In this document: positions 1-9,175 of the stretch, piece by piece
Position numbering within the stretch: position 1 is the stretch's first letter
Layout of the letters: each line of letters starts with the position of its first letter
DNA from: Rhizobium mongolense subsp. loessense
GTDB taxonomy: Bacteria; Pseudomonadota; Alphaproteobacteria; Rhizobiales; Rhizobiaceae
Reading direction: 5' to 3'
NCBI RefSeq assembly: GCF_900099775.1
Contig: NZ_FMTM01000003.1
Location: 581,097 to 645,096, forward strand
Length of the DNA stretch: 64,000 nt
Program-made: the position numbers and the translations under genes
The notes under the pieces: model-generated
What the model was told of the DNA's origin: nothing
The model's database searches: none
Seen by the model: the letters and a program-made list of their open reading frames with translations, nothing else

Positions 1-278
1 TGCCGCCTAGTATCGCGGCCAAGTAGCCGCACCGGCGACATTGCTGTTTTTGCGCTGTCATTGCCCCGCCTCATGCCTTGTGCTTGTTAAAGGCATCCAG
101 TGCGCCCAACTCCTTGGGCGCGCAAGACCCTTAAACGTCCATCAGTCATTTACGGCACAGACGCGCCGTAAATGGATTCCTGTGACAGGCACAAATGAGG
201 GAGTTTGGGGGCAATGATGCTGCAAATAGCGAACGTCGCGTGTGCTGTTGCATTTCCCCATGCTCGCTCGGCGGGCTC
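1..278. other. Left-edge region without a supported gene
   Basis: No complete gene is supported here. On the minus strand an ATG at 61..59, preceded by a purine-rich AGGCGGGGC stretch, could open a reading frame that leaves the window at base 1, but only about 20 codons are visible and a competing frame starts nearby. The one clear structure is a 10-bp inverted repeat at 147-174, listed separately. Confidence 0.4.
147..174. repeat. 10-bp perfect inverted repeat
   Basis: CATTTACGGC at 147-156 and its exact complement GCCGTAAATG at 165-174 are separated by 8 bases. No T-tract follows on either strand, so an operator or a transcript hairpin is as likely as a terminator. It lies about 100 bases beyond the stop of the minus-strand alkylation-repair gene, so a transcript end is possible. 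Confidence 0.5.
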
Positions 279-962
279 CTACGTCAGTCGCCCGATCACC
301 TTCTCATTGGTCAACTCCCGGACGGCGTCCTTGCCGATCCAGCGGGCGATCTTGTCGGGGCTTGCGGCGAGGCGCTCGGCGAGGGCCAGAGCCGGGGCGT
401 GGCAGACGCGGCTGCGCTTGCCGATGTTGCGCAGCGCCCAGTTGACGGCCTTGCGCACGAAGTTGCGCGGGTCGGCGGAATGCGCCTCGATCAGCGGGAG
501 CCAGGCGAGGAGAGTTTCGTCCGGGTCCTGCTTGCGGTGGACAGCAGCACCGGCGATCATGGCGAAGGCGGTGCGGCGGACGAATTCGCGATCGTCGGCG
601 GCGAATTGCAAAATCACGTCGTCGAGCCTCGCCTCGACGAAGAGGTCCGCGGCGCAATCGACAATTTCCCAGGAGTTGAAATCCCCCACCCAGAGGCAGG
701 CTTGCGCGGGCGTGAGCTTCTTCGGCTCGGCAGTGTAGAGCGCCAGCATGCGTGCCTCGCGGATATCGCTTCGCCAGAGCTCCTGTGCGCGGGCGTGGTC
801 CTTCCCCGCAAGGCGGGCGATTTTCTGGAGATCGGGATTGGAGATGCCGAGCGCGGTACCGGTAACGATGCCGAAGCGCGTCATGCCGGCAATGTTGTCC
901 TCCGAGCGCAGCGCCTGCAGATGCGCGATCAGCTCGGCTGCGCTCGCCGAGGGGCCGATCAT
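279..962 (-). CDS. DNA alkylation repair protein (AlkD-like)
   Basis: This 227-residue all-helical HEAT-repeat-like protein resembles the AlkD DNA glycosylase family, which excises positively charged alkylated bases such as N3- and N7-alkylpurines. The stretch NSWEIVDCAAD matches the conserved Trp/Asp region of AlkD, and an Arg-rich FVRRTA follows at the place of the family's catalytic Arg. Length fits the family (about 230). A longer start at 998 is possible, but ATG 962 overlaps the upstream gene's TGA in an ATGA arrangement, which favours coupled translation. The neighbour is a dehydrogenase, so the operon does not clarify the role. Family assignment is good; the exact substrate is inferred. 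Confidence 0.8.
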   Translation of the reverse strand: MIGPSASAAELIAHLQALRSEDNIAGMTRFGIVTGTALGISNPDLQKIARLAGKDHARAQELWRSDIREARMLALYTAEPKKLTPAQACLWVGDFNSWEIVDCAADLFVEARLDDVILQFAADDREFVRRTAFAMIAGAAVHRKQDPDETLLAWLPLIEAHSADPRNFVRKAVNWALRNIGKRSRVCHAPALALAERLAASPDKIARWIGKDAVRELTNEKVIGRLT

Positions 963-1828
963 TTTTCCAGGCGCGCGAGCAGGGAGGACGTATCCCACCG
1001 GTTGCCGCCGATCGCCTGGACGTCGCCGTAGAACTGGTCGACGAGGGCAGTGAGGGGCAGTTTCGCGCCGTTGGCGCGTGCTTCGGTGAGCACGATGCCG
1101 AGATCTTTGCGCATCCAGTCGACGGCGAAACCGAAATCGTATTTACCCTGGTTCATCGTCTTGTGGCGGTTTTCCATCTGCCAGGAGCCCGCGGCACCCT
1201 TGGAGATGACATCGATAACCTTCTCGATGTCAAGGCCGGCTCGCTTGCCGAAATGGATGCCTTCGGCGAGCCCCTGGACGATGCCGGCGATGCAGATCTG
1301 GTTGATCATCTTGGTGAGCTGGCCGGAACCGGCAGGACCCATGAGGCCGACCATTCGTGCATAGGCGTCGATGACCGGCCTTGCCTTTTCGAAGACGGCC
1401 TCATCGCCGCCGCACATGACGGTGAGCACACCGTTTTCCGCACCCGCCTGGCCGCCGGAAACCGGCGCGTCAATGAAATCGCTCCCTTTCGCCTTGGCGG
1501 CGTCATAAAGGTCGCGGGCGACTTCGGCGCTGGCGGTGGTGTTGTCGATGAGCACGGCGCCCTTTTTCATGCTTTCCAACACGCCGCCCTTGCCGATGGT
1601 GACCGAACGCAGGTCGTCGTCATTGCCGACGCAGGTGAAGACGAAATCGGCATCTGCAGCAGCTTCTGCAGGCGTCGAGGCGGATTTGCCGCCGAACTTG
1701 GCGGCCCAGTCCGCGGCCTTGGATGCCGTGCGGTTATAGACCGTGACGTCGTGGCCGCCCTTCGTCTTCAAGTGACCTGCCATGGGGAAGCCCATGACGC
1801 CAAGACCGATGAACGCGACTTTTGCCAT
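959..1828 (-). CDS. 3-hydroxyisobutyrate dehydrogenase family NAD(P)-dependent oxidoreductase
   Basis: A 289-residue beta-hydroxyacid dehydrogenase. It has an N-terminal Rossmann fold with GLGVMGFPMAGHL at residues 7-19, the substrate-binding DAPVSGGQAGAENG near residue 120, and the catalytic Lys region GQLTKMINQ near residue 170. The family oxidises 3-hydroxyisobutyrate (valine breakdown) or reduces tartronate semialdehyde (glyoxylate metabolism), and sequence alone does not choose between them. The start is supported by an AAGGA ribosome site 8 bases upstream. Its stop overlaps the start of the AlkD-like gene by 4 bp. It is divergent from the ssu operon across a 273-bp gap. Confidence 0.85.
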   Translation of the reverse strand: MAKVAFIGLGVMGFPMAGHLKTKGGHDVTVYNRTASKAADWAAKFGGKSASTPAEAAADADFVFTCVGNDDDLRSVTIGKGGVLESMKKGAVLIDNTTASAEVARDLYDAAKAKGSDFIDAPVSGGQAGAENGVLTVMCGGDEAVFEKARPVIDAYARMVGLMGPAGSGQLTKMINQICIAGIVQGLAEGIHFGKRAGLDIEKVIDVISKGAAGSWQMENRHKTMNQGKYDFGFAVDWMRKDLGIVLTEARANGAKLPLTALVDQFYGDVQAIGGNRWDTSSLLARLEK

Positions 1829-1982
1829 ATGCCAGATCCTTCTCCTGAATTCGGGGCATGATTAGCCGAAAGTGCCACGGCAGGAAAGCCAAAGTGACAC
1901 AGGTCCGGTTTGCCTGCGAAAATCCTCGGCAGCGTGCTTTGGAATAAAATTTCGCGGAACGGGCACATCCCGGTCAGGAAAA

Positions 1983-2056
1983 TTGCCGGAGCGGCAAAAC
2001 TTACAAATAAAATTGTCGATATAATATATAGAGATTATCATTATCAAGCCATCGCA
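1983..2056. promoter_or_regulatory. Putative ssu promoter and operator region
   Basis: The gap before ssuA turns AT-rich. It contains the inverted repeat TTGCCG-GAG-CGGCAA (1983-1997), a TATAAT hexamer at 2020-2025, and GATTATCATTATC just downstream, whose complement GATAATGATAATC equals the first 13 bases of the classical enterobacterial Fur consensus. No convincing -35 hexamer at normal spacing is visible. The promoter role is inferred from position and composition. Confidence 0.35.
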
Positions 2057-2101
2057 ACGACCGGCAGATAAGGATGCTGCCTCGAAGGAAAGGGGATTGC
2101 C

Positions 2102-3067
2102 ATGATTTCTCGACGCCAGACGCTCGGACTTTTCGGTGCTGCGGCTGCGGCTGCCGTTCTGCCGGCCATCAAACCCACACGCGCTGCAGCCACCGAATTC
2201 CGGATCGGCTGGCAGAAGAACGGCGTGCTGGCGCTCGCCAAGCGCCGCGGGGCGCTGGAGAGCCGGCTTGCCGATCGTGGCATATCGGTCAGCTGGTCGG
2301 AGTTCACCTCCGGCCCGCCGTTGCTTGAAGCGCTCGGTGCCGGCGCGCTCGACTTCGGCGCGACCGGCGACGTGCCGCCCCTCTTTGCGCAGGCTGCAGG
2401 CGGCCATCTCTATTATGTCGGCACCTATCGTGGCAGCCCGGCGGGTTCGGCGATCCTCGTGCGCAAGGATTCTCCGATCAAGACTCTCGAAGATCTGAAG
2501 GGCAAGACGGTTGCGTTTAAGCGCGGGTCGAGCGCGCATAACGTTGCGGTAAAAGCCTTACGCAAGGCGGGGTTGACGATTGATGATGTCCAGCCACTGG
2601 ACCTTGCGCCGCCGGATGCGGCCCCTGCATTCAAGAACGGCAGCATCGATGCCTGGTCGATCTGGGATCCTTACCTTGCAATCGCCGAGGCTGATCCGGA
2701 GACCCGTATCCTGACGACGGCCGAGGGCATCGTTCCCTCATACAGCTATTTCCTCGCATACCAGGAATTCACCGATGCCAACGGTCAGGTGATTGTCGAC
2801 GTGATCGATGAACTCGGCAAGGTCGGCAAATCGGCGCAGGGCAAGCTCGACGATACGGTCAAGGAGCTCTCCGAAATCACCGGCGTGCCGGCTGAGGTGA
2901 CGCGCGTCACGCTGTCGCGGCCGGGCGCCGATCTCGGCGCCGTGACGACCATCACCGACGATGCAGTGGCATACCAGCAGGCGCTTGCCGATGAATTCTA
3001 CCAGCTCGGCATCGTGCCGAAGCAGTTGACCACCGGCGACATCGTTTGGCGGCCGAAGGCGAGTTGA
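2102..3067 (+). CDS. ssuA: Aliphatic sulfonate ABC transporter, periplasmic binding protein
   Basis: A 321-residue SsuA/TauA-type solute-binding protein that delivers alkanesulfonates to the SsuBC transporter so they can serve as sulfur source. The N-terminus SRRQTLGLFG followed by an Ala-rich hydrophobic stretch looks like a twin-arginine signal, with cleavage near residues 28-30. The body has the family's FRIGWQKNG opening and the GATGDVPPLFAQAAG ligand-site region. A strong site (AAGGAAAGGGG) precedes the ATG. It is first in an ssuADCB operon, where the neighbouring monooxygenase makes the sulfonate assignment firm. Confidence 0.9.
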   Translation: MISRRQTLGLFGAAAAAAVLPAIKPTRAAATEFRIGWQKNGVLALAKRRGALESRLADRGISVSWSEFTSGPPLLEALGAGALDFGATGDVPPLFAQAAGGHLYYVGTYRGSPAGSAILVRKDSPIKTLEDLKGKTVAFKRGSSAHNVAVKALRKAGLTIDDVQPLDLAPPDAAPAFKNGSIDAWSIWDPYLAIAEADPETRILTTAEGIVPSYSYFLAYQEFTDANGQVIVDVIDELGKVGKSAQGKLDDTVKELSEITGVPAEVTRVTLSRPGADLGAVTTITDDAVAYQQALADEFYQLGIVPKQLTTGDIVWRPKAS

Positions 3068-3103
3068 TTTCTGTTTCCGGTTTTCAATGGAGATTTCCGA
3101 CCC

Positions 3104-4279
3104 ATGAGCGCTTCATCCAAGCCTATCGATTTCCTCTGGTTCATCCCGACCTCCGGCGACGGGGCCTATCTCGGCTCCGGCGAGCTGACCCGCGCGCCGG
3201 ATATCGGCTACATGACTCAGATCGCGCAGGCCGCCGACCGGCTCGGCTATTCCGGCGTGCTTTTGCCGACGGGCGTCGCCTGCGAGGAGTCCTTCGTGAC
3301 GGCCGCAGCCCTTTCGGCCAAGACCGAGAAGCTGAGGTTCCTCGTCGCGATCCGTCCGGGCACCGCGTCACCCGCCTATTATGCGCGGCTGACGACGACG
3401 CTCGACCGCATCTCGAACGGCCGCGTGCTGCTCAACATCGTCGTCGGCGGCAGCCCGGGCGAGCTTGCCGGCGACGGAATCCATCTGGAGCATGACGAGC
3501 GCTATGCGCATGCCGACGAGTTTTTCACTGTTTGGGAAGAGCTGCTGGAAAACGGTGTCGCGAGCTTCGACGGCAAATATATCAAGGCAACCAATGCGCA
3601 GCTCGGCTTTCCGTCAGTCCAGACCCCGCGCCCGCCGCTCTATTTCGGCGGCTCGTCGGATGCGGGGATCGATTTCTCGGTGGGCCGGGTCGACAAGTAT
3701 CTAACCTGGGGCGAGCCGCCGGCACAGGTTGGCGAGAAGATCGAGCGCGTGCGCGCTGCCGCGGCCAAGAAAGGCCGTGAGGTGAGCTTCGGCATCCGCC
3801 TGCATTTCATCGTCCGCGAAACGGATGAGGAAGCATGGGCGGCGGCCGACCGGCTGATCTCCAAGCTCGACGATGCGACGATCGAGGAAGCGCAGCAGCG
3901 TTTCGCCAAGGAGTCGGACTCCGTCGGCCAGGCGCGCATGGCGGCCCTTCACGGCGGTCGCCGGGACAATCTGGAGGTCTCGCCGAACCTTTGGGCCGGC
4001 GTCGGCCTTGTGCGCGCCGGCGCCGGGACAGCACTGGTCGGCTCGCCGAAGACGGTCGCCGCTCGGCTTCGCGAATACCAGGACCTCGGCATCGAGACCG
4101 TGATCGGCTCCGGATATCCGCATCTGGAAGAGGCCTACCGCGTCGCCGAACTGCTGTTTCCCGAACTCGGGCTCGAGCGCGAGGAGCAGCACCACGGCCT
4201 CAAGAGCGATTTTGGCCGTCACCGGGTCTTCGGCGGCGGCAGCCATGGCGGCAACCTGAAGGTCGTTTCCGGCTCCTGA
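3104..4279 (+). CDS. ssuD: FMNH2-dependent alkanesulfonate monooxygenase
   Basis: A 391-residue bacterial-luciferase-like monooxygenase that cleaves the C-S bond of alkanesulfonates, using O2 and reduced FMN, to release sulfite and an aldehyde. It opens with [17 protein letters not shown] and carries [23 protein letters not shown], both typical of SsuD, and the length is close to the E. coli enzyme (381). It lies 36 bp after ssuA in the same operon. No ssuE-type flavin reductase is present in the window, so reduced FMN must come from a reductase encoded elsewhere. Confidence 0.93.
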   Translation: MSASSKPIDFLWFIPTSGDGAYLGSGELTRAPDIGYMTQIAQAADRLGYSGVLLPTGVACEESFVTAAALSAKTEKLRFLVAIRPGTASPAYYARLTTTLDRISNGRVLLNIVVGGSPGELAGDGIHLEHDERYAHADEFFTVWEELLENGVASFDGKYIKATNAQLGFPSVQTPRPPLYFGGSSDAGIDFSVGRVDKYLTWGEPPAQVGEKIERVRAAAAKKGREVSFGIRLHFIVRETDEEAWAAADRLISKLDDATIEEAQQRFAKESDSVGQARMAALHGGRRDNLEVSPNLWAGVGLVRAGAGTALVGSPKTVAARLREYQDLGIETVIGSGYPHLEEAYRVAELLFPELGLEREEQHHGLKSDFGRHRVFGGGSHGGNLKVVSGS

Positions 4280-4304
4280 TTTCAAAGCACGCAAGGAGGT
4301 AAGC

Positions 4305-5141
4305 ATGTCGGTTTTCGAAACGCCGTTCACGCGAGCGATCGCCGGGCAAGAGAGCCGCAACGTGCGCTCTCGACTTTCGCTTCCGAGCCGCGAAGCGCTG
4401 CTGCCCTATCTGGTACCGCTCGCGATCATTCTCGCCTGGCAGGCGTCATCGTCGGCAGGGCTTATCTCCTCACGTGTCATGCCCTCACCGGCGGATGTGG
4501 CTGTCGCCTTCTGGTCGACCACGTTATCTGGGCAGTTGCCGCATGACGTTCTCGTCAGTGCGGGCCGGGCTTTTGCGGGGCTCATCGTCGGCGGGTCAAT
4601 CGGCTTCCTGCTCGGTATTGCGAACGGCGTTTCGAAAATTTCCGAGCAGCTGACGGATACGACATTGCAGATGTTGCGCACCATTCCTCATTTGGCGATG
4701 ATCCCGCTTGTCATTCTCTGGTTCGGGATCGGCGAGGGATCGAAGCTTTTCCTCACTTCGCTCGGCGTGCTTTTCCCGGTCTATCTCAATACCTATCACG
4801 GCGTGCGCAACGTCGACCGCGACCTGATCGAGATGGGCAGGGTCTACGGCATGGGCGGCTGGACTCTGTTTCGCAAGGTAATCTTTCCAGGCGCGCTACC
4901 CTCGATCTTCGTCGGGCTACGCTATGCGCTCGGTATCATGTGGCTGACGCTGATCGTTTCGGAATCGATCGCCGCGTCTTCCGGCATCGGCCACATGGCG
5001 AACAATGCCCGCGAGTTCATGATGACGGATGTCGTGGTGCTGGCGCTGGTGATCTATGCCGTGCTCGGCAAGCTGGCGGATGTCGTGGCGCGGGCGCTGG
5101 AGCGGCGGGCGCTGACCTGGAACCCTGTTTATCAGAAATAG
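4305..5141 (+). CDS. ssuC: Aliphatic sulfonate ABC transporter permease
   Basis: A 278-residue inner-membrane permease of the binding-protein-dependent type with about six membrane segments. The cytoplasmic coupling loop is visible as GRVYGMGGWTLFRKVIFPGALPSIFVG (EAA-like motif near residues 180-205), which docks with the ATPase. It is preceded by AAGGAGG, a near-perfect ribosome site, 25 bp after ssuD and 9 bp before ssuB. It works with SsuA and SsuB in sulfonate import. Confidence 0.9.
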   Translation: MSVFETPFTRAIAGQESRNVRSRLSLPSREALLPYLVPLAIILAWQASSSAGLISSRVMPSPADVAVAFWSTTLSGQLPHDVLVSAGRAFAGLIVGGSIGFLLGIANGVSKISEQLTDTTLQMLRTIPHLAMIPLVILWFGIGEGSKLFLTSLGVLFPVYLNTYHGVRNVDRDLIEMGRVYGMGGWTLFRKVIFPGALPSIFVGLRYALGIMWLTLIVSESIAASSGIGHMANNAREFMMTDVVVLALVIYAVLGKLADVVARALERRALTWNPVYQK

Positions 5142-5150
5142 GAGAACGCA

Positions 5151-5969
5151 ATGACCGTCATCACGCATGAGCGCTTCCAGGGGGCTTTTGAGCCGCGATA
5201 CGGGACGGAAGCGGCCGTTGCGCCAGCCGGTGCCGCTTCGATCACGCTGACGGGCCTTGAGAAGAGTTTCAGCGGCAACCGGGTTTTGCGCGGCATCAAC
5301 CTCCACATTCCGGCGGGCCAGTTCATCGCGGTGATCGGCAAGAGCGGTTGCGGCAAGAGCACGCTGCTTCGGATCCTCATGGGGCTCGATCAGCCGACGG
5401 CCGGTGAGTTGGTCTTCGAAAATACCGCCGGTGCCGAGGGCCAGGCGAACGCGCGCATCGTCTTCCAGGAGCCGCGCCTGCTGCCGTGGCTGAGCGTGGC
5501 GGAGAATGTCGCCGTGGGGCTCGGCGACAAGGTGGAGAAGCGGTTGGCACTGGCAAAAGCAGCGGCGGTGCTCTCCGAAGTGCAGCTTGCCGAGAAGGCC
5601 TCGGAATGGCCGTCACGGCTTTCTGGCGGCCAGCGGCAGCGCGTAGCGCTGGCCCGGGCGCTGGTGAGTAAGCCCGGCGTGCTGGCGCTTGACGAACCGC
5701 TCGGGGCATTGGATGCGCTGACACGCATCAGCATGCAGGAACTCGTCAATCGCGTTTGGCGCGAACTCGGCTTCACAGCCGTACTGGTGACGCATGACGT
5801 CAGCGAGGCGGTGCATCTGGCCGACCGGGTGATCGTGCTCGATGAAGGGCGGATCGCGCTCGATCTGGCGATCCCTTATCCGCATCCGCGCAGGCACGGC
5901 GATGCCGAACTCGCCGAACTGGAGGGCAAGCTGCTTTCGGCAATCCTCGGCAAGCAAGCGGCGCGTTAG
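5151..5969 (+). CDS. ssuB: Aliphatic sulfonate ABC transporter ATP-binding protein
   Basis: A 272-residue ABC ATPase that powers sulfonate uptake. It has Walker [10 protein letters not shown] at residues 63-71, the signature LSGGQRQR, Walker [13 protein letters not shown], and a switch His in VTHDVSEA. It carries about 30 extra N-terminal residues compared with minimal SsuB proteins. It is last in ssuADCB; its stop at 5969 lies one base from the stop of the convergent ArsR gene, so the two transcripts must end within each other's genes or just beyond. Confidence 0.9.
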   Translation: MTVITHERFQGAFEPRYGTEAAVAPAGAASITLTGLEKSFSGNRVLRGINLHIPAGQFIAVIGKSGCGKSTLLRILMGLDQPTAGELVFENTAGAEGQANARIVFQEPRLLPWLSVAENVAVGLGDKVEKRLALAKAAAVLSEVQLAEKASEWPSRLSGGQRQRVALARALVSKPGVLALDEPLGALDALTRISMQELVNRVWRELGFTAVLVTHDVSEAVHLADRVIVLDEGRIALDLAIPYPHPRRHGDAELAELEGKLLSAILGKQAAR

Positions 5970-5970
5970 A

Positions 5971-6252
5971 TTAGCTTTGTCGATTTCGCTCGGAAATCCA
6001 GCGATCGAGGTGGCCAAGCGCCTCCTGCTGCAGGTGGTAAGTGCGGACGCGGCCGGCCTTTTCGGACAGCACGAGACCGCTCGATTCCAGCACGCTCAGA
6101 TGCTTCATGACTGTCGGCAGCGTCATGGAGAGAGGCTTTGCCAGCTCCATGACGGAGGCAGGGCCGCGGCCGAGGCGATCGACCATGCCGCGACGGCTGC
6201 GGTCGGACAAAGCGTGAAAAATCCGGTCGAGGGCGGCGGGTTCCATGATCAT
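5971..6252 (-). CDS. ArsR-family winged-helix transcriptional regulator
   Basis: A 93-residue small repressor-type protein with a winged helix-turn-helix. LDRIFHALSDRSRRGMVDRL opens the fold, and LPTVMKHLSVLESSGLV is the recognition helix. No cysteine metal-binding box (ELCVCDL-like) is present, so it is the metal-free ArsR subgroup often coupled to metabolic enzymes. The start at 6252 is chosen because its ATG overlaps the TGA of the upstream glutathione transferase gene (ATGA), which implies translational coupling. A much longer open frame continues upstream, but it only shadows the transferase gene. Confidence 0.85.
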   Translation of the reverse strand: MIMEPAALDRIFHALSDRSRRGMVDRLGRGPASVMELAKPLSMTLPTVMKHLSVLESSGLVLSEKAGRVRTYHLQQEALGHLDRWISERNRQS

Positions 6253-6941
6253 TCGGAGGGCATTTCGCTGCGGATGCGCTCGGGGAGCTGGTGACTGTAC
6301 GGATAGAACTTGAAGTAAGGCAGCGCCTCCTTCAGCACCCGCGCAAAGGACGGCCGCTCGAGCAGGCGTTCGTAATAGGCGCGGAGCTTCGGCTGGTCGT
6401 CGCCGAAGGGAACGAGCGTTTCGGCATAGAAGAGGGCTGGTGCCGCTGCGCAATCGGCCATCGTGAAGCTGTCGCCGGTGATCCACTGGTTGCTGCCAAG
6501 CTGCTGCTCGATCATGCCGTAGGCCGTTGCGTGCATGCCGCGTGCCTCTTCCACGCCATGCGGATCCTTGCCGCCGTCCGGCCGCAGCGTATCGGTGACG
6601 ATCTTCTGCATCGGCGTCTGCACATAGAGATCGAAGAAGCGGTCCCAGAGGCGGACGCGAAGCGCCCGGTCGATATCGTCCGGCAACAGGCGGATAGGGC
6701 CGGGGTAATGTCGATCGAGATATTCGATGATGATGCTCGTCTCGGGGATCGTGCTGTCCAGCGCCTCGTCGCGCAGGACCGGCATCTTGCCGACCGGCCA
6801 AAAGCGGAAGAGATCGGCGCTCGACGTTTCATCGGCCAGATCGACGGTGCGGTTTTCGAAAGGCGTGCCGTTCTCGTAAAGCGCGATCAACACCTTGTGG
6901 CAGAAGGAGGCGAGGGGATGTCCGTAAAGAACGAGCGACAT
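6249..6941 (-). CDS. Glutathione S-transferase family protein
   Basis: A 230-residue soluble transferase with an N-terminal thioredoxin-like domain and a helical C-terminal domain. MSLVLYGHPLASFCHKVLIAL gives the glutathione site, with Ser/Cys near residues 12-14 as candidate catalytic residues. VGKMPVL contains the cis-Pro, and ETSIIIEYLDRHYP is the glutathione gamma-glutamyl contact region. It is co-transcribed with, and overlaps by 4 bp, the ArsR regulator. The substrate is unknown; detoxification of an electrophile is a reasonable inference. Confidence 0.85.
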   Translation of the reverse strand: MSLVLYGHPLASFCHKVLIALYENGTPFENRTVDLADETSSADLFRFWPVGKMPVLRDEALDSTIPETSIIIEYLDRHYPGPIRLLPDDIDRALRVRLWDRFFDLYVQTPMQKIVTDTLRPDGGKDPHGVEEARGMHATAYGMIEQQLGSNQWITGDSFTMADCAAAPALFYAETLVPFGDDQPKLRAYYERLLERPSFARVLKEALPYFKFYPYSHQLPERIRSEMPSE

Positions 6942-7093
6942 GGATCGAGCCTTCAGTGATCGGAAAGTTTACTGAATGGCTAAGTATCAGGTTGCGGGGT
7001 GGGCCGCAAGAAATGGTTTCCTGGTTGGGTAAGTATCCGATGCAGCGCTAGATGCTCATAAAGCGAACGCAGTTACCTTGAAGGATGGTGCGC

Positions 7094-7906
7094 TCAGCCG
7101 GCCAACCGTGCGATCACCAGATGTCCCGGACTGGGCTGACCTTCCTGCATGCGGACGTTGATTTCGGTCATCTCCACGAGGTCGAAGCCGGTCGCAGTCA
7201 GGCGGTCGCGGATATAGGCCTCGGCGTGCAGGAAGCGCTGGTGCGGACCGACGGCGTAAAGGCGGCCGTCGGTTGGCTGGAGCGTCTCGGACGAGAAGAC
7301 GAAAAGGCCACCGGGCGTCAGGTTTTCGGCGGCGCCGAAGAAGAGCGCCTCCAGGGCGCCGAGATAGGGCAGCACGTCGGTTGCGGTGATGAGGTCGAAG
7401 GGGTCTTCGTCGTTGTCGTCGAGGAAGTCCTCGACCTCGGCGACGAAGAGGGTCTCGTAGACATCCTTCTCATGGGCGATCTCGACCATGTTTTCGGAAA
7501 TATCGATGCCCGTCATCTCCTCGCACAGGTCGCGCAGCGTGCCGCCCGTGAGCCCCGTGCCGCAGCCGAGGTCGAGCATGCGCTTGAAAGGATGGAGCTT
7601 CAGTTCCTGCAGGCGCTGGCGGACCAGCATGGGGACGTGGTAGCTGAGCTGCTCTACAAGCACGTCCTCGAAAACTTCGGCATGCTGGTCGAAAAGGGTT
7701 TCGACATAGGCATCGGGCGCCCTGACCGGCGTTTCGCCGCGGCCCATAGAGGCGATGCGGACGGCCGCGCCGCCGTGGTCTTCGGGGTCGATCGCCAGCA
7801 CTTCCTCATAGGCCTTCACGGCAGCGTCGATGTCACCGGCCTTCTCAAGGGCAAGGGCGCGGTTATAGGCTTCCGCAAGCGCATCCTCGTCGATCTTCTT
7901 TGCCAT
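7094..7906 (-). CDS. TPR-containing class I SAM-dependent methyltransferase
   Basis: A 270-residue cytoplasmic protein. Residues 10-45 form a tetratricopeptide-like helical hairpin (ALAEAYNRALALEKAGDIDA then AVKAYEEVLAIDPED). The rest is a Rossmann methyltransferase with SAM motif I LDLGCGTGLTGG and the acidic motif GIDISENMVEIA. The start at 7904-7906 is preferred over the longer frame beginning at 8122 because the extension would run into the divergent DUF2270 gene. The methyl acceptor cannot be read from the sequence. Confidence 0.8.
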   Translation of the reverse strand: MAKKIDEDALAEAYNRALALEKAGDIDAAVKAYEEVLAIDPEDHGGAAVRIASMGRGETPVRAPDAYVETLFDQHAEVFEDVLVEQLSYHVPMLVRQRLQELKLHPFKRMLDLGCGTGLTGGTLRDLCEEMTGIDISENMVEIAHEKDVYETLFVAEVEDFLDDNDEDPFDLITATDVLPYLGALEALFFGAAENLTPGGLFVFSSETLQPTDGRLYAVGPHQRFLHAEAYIRDRLTATGFDLVEMTEINVRMQEGQPSPGHLVIARLAG

Positions 7907-8030
7907 TACCGTCACCACCTTTTTAAGTTCAGGCAAGGCTCTAAGGCGGCTGGCCGCCTTTTGCAATGGCGGCCTTGGAGGCGCAGAATGCGAAATGGAG
8001 ATCTCAGTAAGAAGGAAAGGGAGGAATGCC

Positions 8031-8756
8031 ATGACGACGGACATCAGCAAACCCGGCCTTGACGAGAGCGCCCGGAAGGAGGCGACGCCGCCGCTGCCGC
8101 TGACGCCGGTCGAAATCACCAATACGCTCGCGCATTATTATCGCGGCGAACTCGGACGCATGACGAGTTGGCGGGATCGCATCGACCGGACGTCGAACTG
8201 GGCGATCACGGTGGTCGCGGCATTGCTCTCCCTCTCGCTGTCGACGCCGACTGCCCATCATGGCGTGCTTCTCTTCGGAATAATGCTGATCTCGCTGCTC
8301 TTGCTGATCGAGGCGAGGCGCTACCGGTTCTTTGATATCTACCGGGCCCGCGTCCGGCAGGTCGAGAAAAACTATTTCGCGCAGATCCTGTCGCCGGAGG
8401 CGAATTCCGCGCGCGATTGGGGCCCGGTGGTCGCAAGCAGCCTGCGCAAGCCGACGTTCCTGCTGACCTATGCGGATGCCGTCCAGCGCCGGCTACGGCG
8501 CAATTACAGCTGGATGTATCTCATTATGCTGCTTGCCTGGGCGCTGAAGATCACGACGCCGAAACTGCAGACCGCGGGCAGCGCGCTGGCACAGGCACAC
8601 TCCTGGACTTATGTGATCGACAATGCCGTGCTCGGGCCGCTTCCGGGGCTCGTGGTGATTGCCTTCGTGGTGGCCTTCTATCTCGCCATCCTCTACGGCG
8701 TGTTACGCCGGGAACCCGACAGAGGCGAGTTCATTCATGGTGAGGCGCATGTCTAG
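8031..8756 (+). CDS. DUF2270 domain-containing integral membrane protein
   Basis: A 241-residue inner-membrane protein of unknown function, recognised by the conserved LAHYYRGELGRMTSWRDRID and LIEARRYRFFDIYRARVRQVE stretches of DUF2270. Four hydrophobic segments are visible (around residues 55-75, 78-95, 160-180 and 210-230). ATG 8031 is chosen because AAAGGGAGG lies 6 bases upstream; an earlier in-frame ATG at 7995 lacks such a site. It is divergent from the methyltransferase and convergent with usg, 5 bp apart. Confidence 0.8.
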   Translation: MTTDISKPGLDESARKEATPPLPLTPVEITNTLAHYYRGELGRMTSWRDRIDRTSNWAITVVAALLSLSLSTPTAHHGVLLFGIMLISLLLLIEARRYRFFDIYRARVRQVEKNYFAQILSPEANSARDWGPVVASSLRKPTFLLTYADAVQRRLRRNYSWMYLIMLLAWALKITTPKLQTAGSALAQAHSWTYVIDNAVLGPLPGLVVIAFVVAFYLAILYGVLRREPDRGEFIHGEAHV

Positions 8757-8761
8757 CCGCC

Positions 8762-9028
8762 TCAATGCAAAATGAACTCGCCCTTGAGGGCGCGCCATTC
8801 CGTTGCCGAAATCAGCTTGCGGTGGATGTAGCGCACCGAATGCAGCGGGCCGTCCAGTTTTTCCTGCCAGAACTTCAGAAAGCCGCGCATTTCGGGAAAA
8901 TCTGGAGCAAGATCGTATTCCTGCCAGATGTAGGTCTGGAGGATCGCCGGGTGATCCGGCAGGTGATAGAGAATGTGGGCGGTCGTCAGCCCATATCCCT
9001 GAATCTGCTTTTCGAAATCCTTGTTCAT
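8762..9028 (-). CDS. usg: Usg family protein
   Basis: An 88-residue soluble protein of the alphaproteobacterial Usg family, named for an ORF next to trp genes in Caulobacter; its function is unknown. It shows the family core YGLTTAHILYHLPDHPAILQ, IWQEYDLAPDFPEMRGFLKFW and ISATEWRALKGEF, and covers the full usual length. No tryptophan genes are near here, so the classical context is not conserved. It stands alone, convergent with the DUF2270 gene. Confidence 0.85.
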   Translation of the reverse strand: MNKDFEKQIQGYGLTTAHILYHLPDHPAILQTYIWQEYDLAPDFPEMRGFLKFWQEKLDGPLHSVRYIHRKLISATEWRALKGEFILH

Positions 9029-9139
9029 CTCAGCCTCGGTTTCGTTCCCATGTCACGTTTGCACGAATGGAAACACGCCTCGATTAACGCAAGCTTGACA
9101 GATGTGGAAAGAAAAGGCTATTCGTTTTTGATTTCAATG

Positions 9140-9173
9140 ACTTGGCAGCGCTCGTATGGGAGTGCTGCCAAGT
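9140..9173 (-). terminator. Hairpin downstream of the amino acid permease pair
   Basis: ACTTGGCAGC (9140-9149) and GCTGCCAAGT (9164-9173) form a perfect 10-bp stem with a 14-base loop, just 3 bases past the permease stop at 9176. On the minus strand it is not followed by a real U-tract, so it may act as a 3-prime stabilising hairpin or a weak terminator. Confidence 0.45.
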
Positions 9174-9175
9174 GG

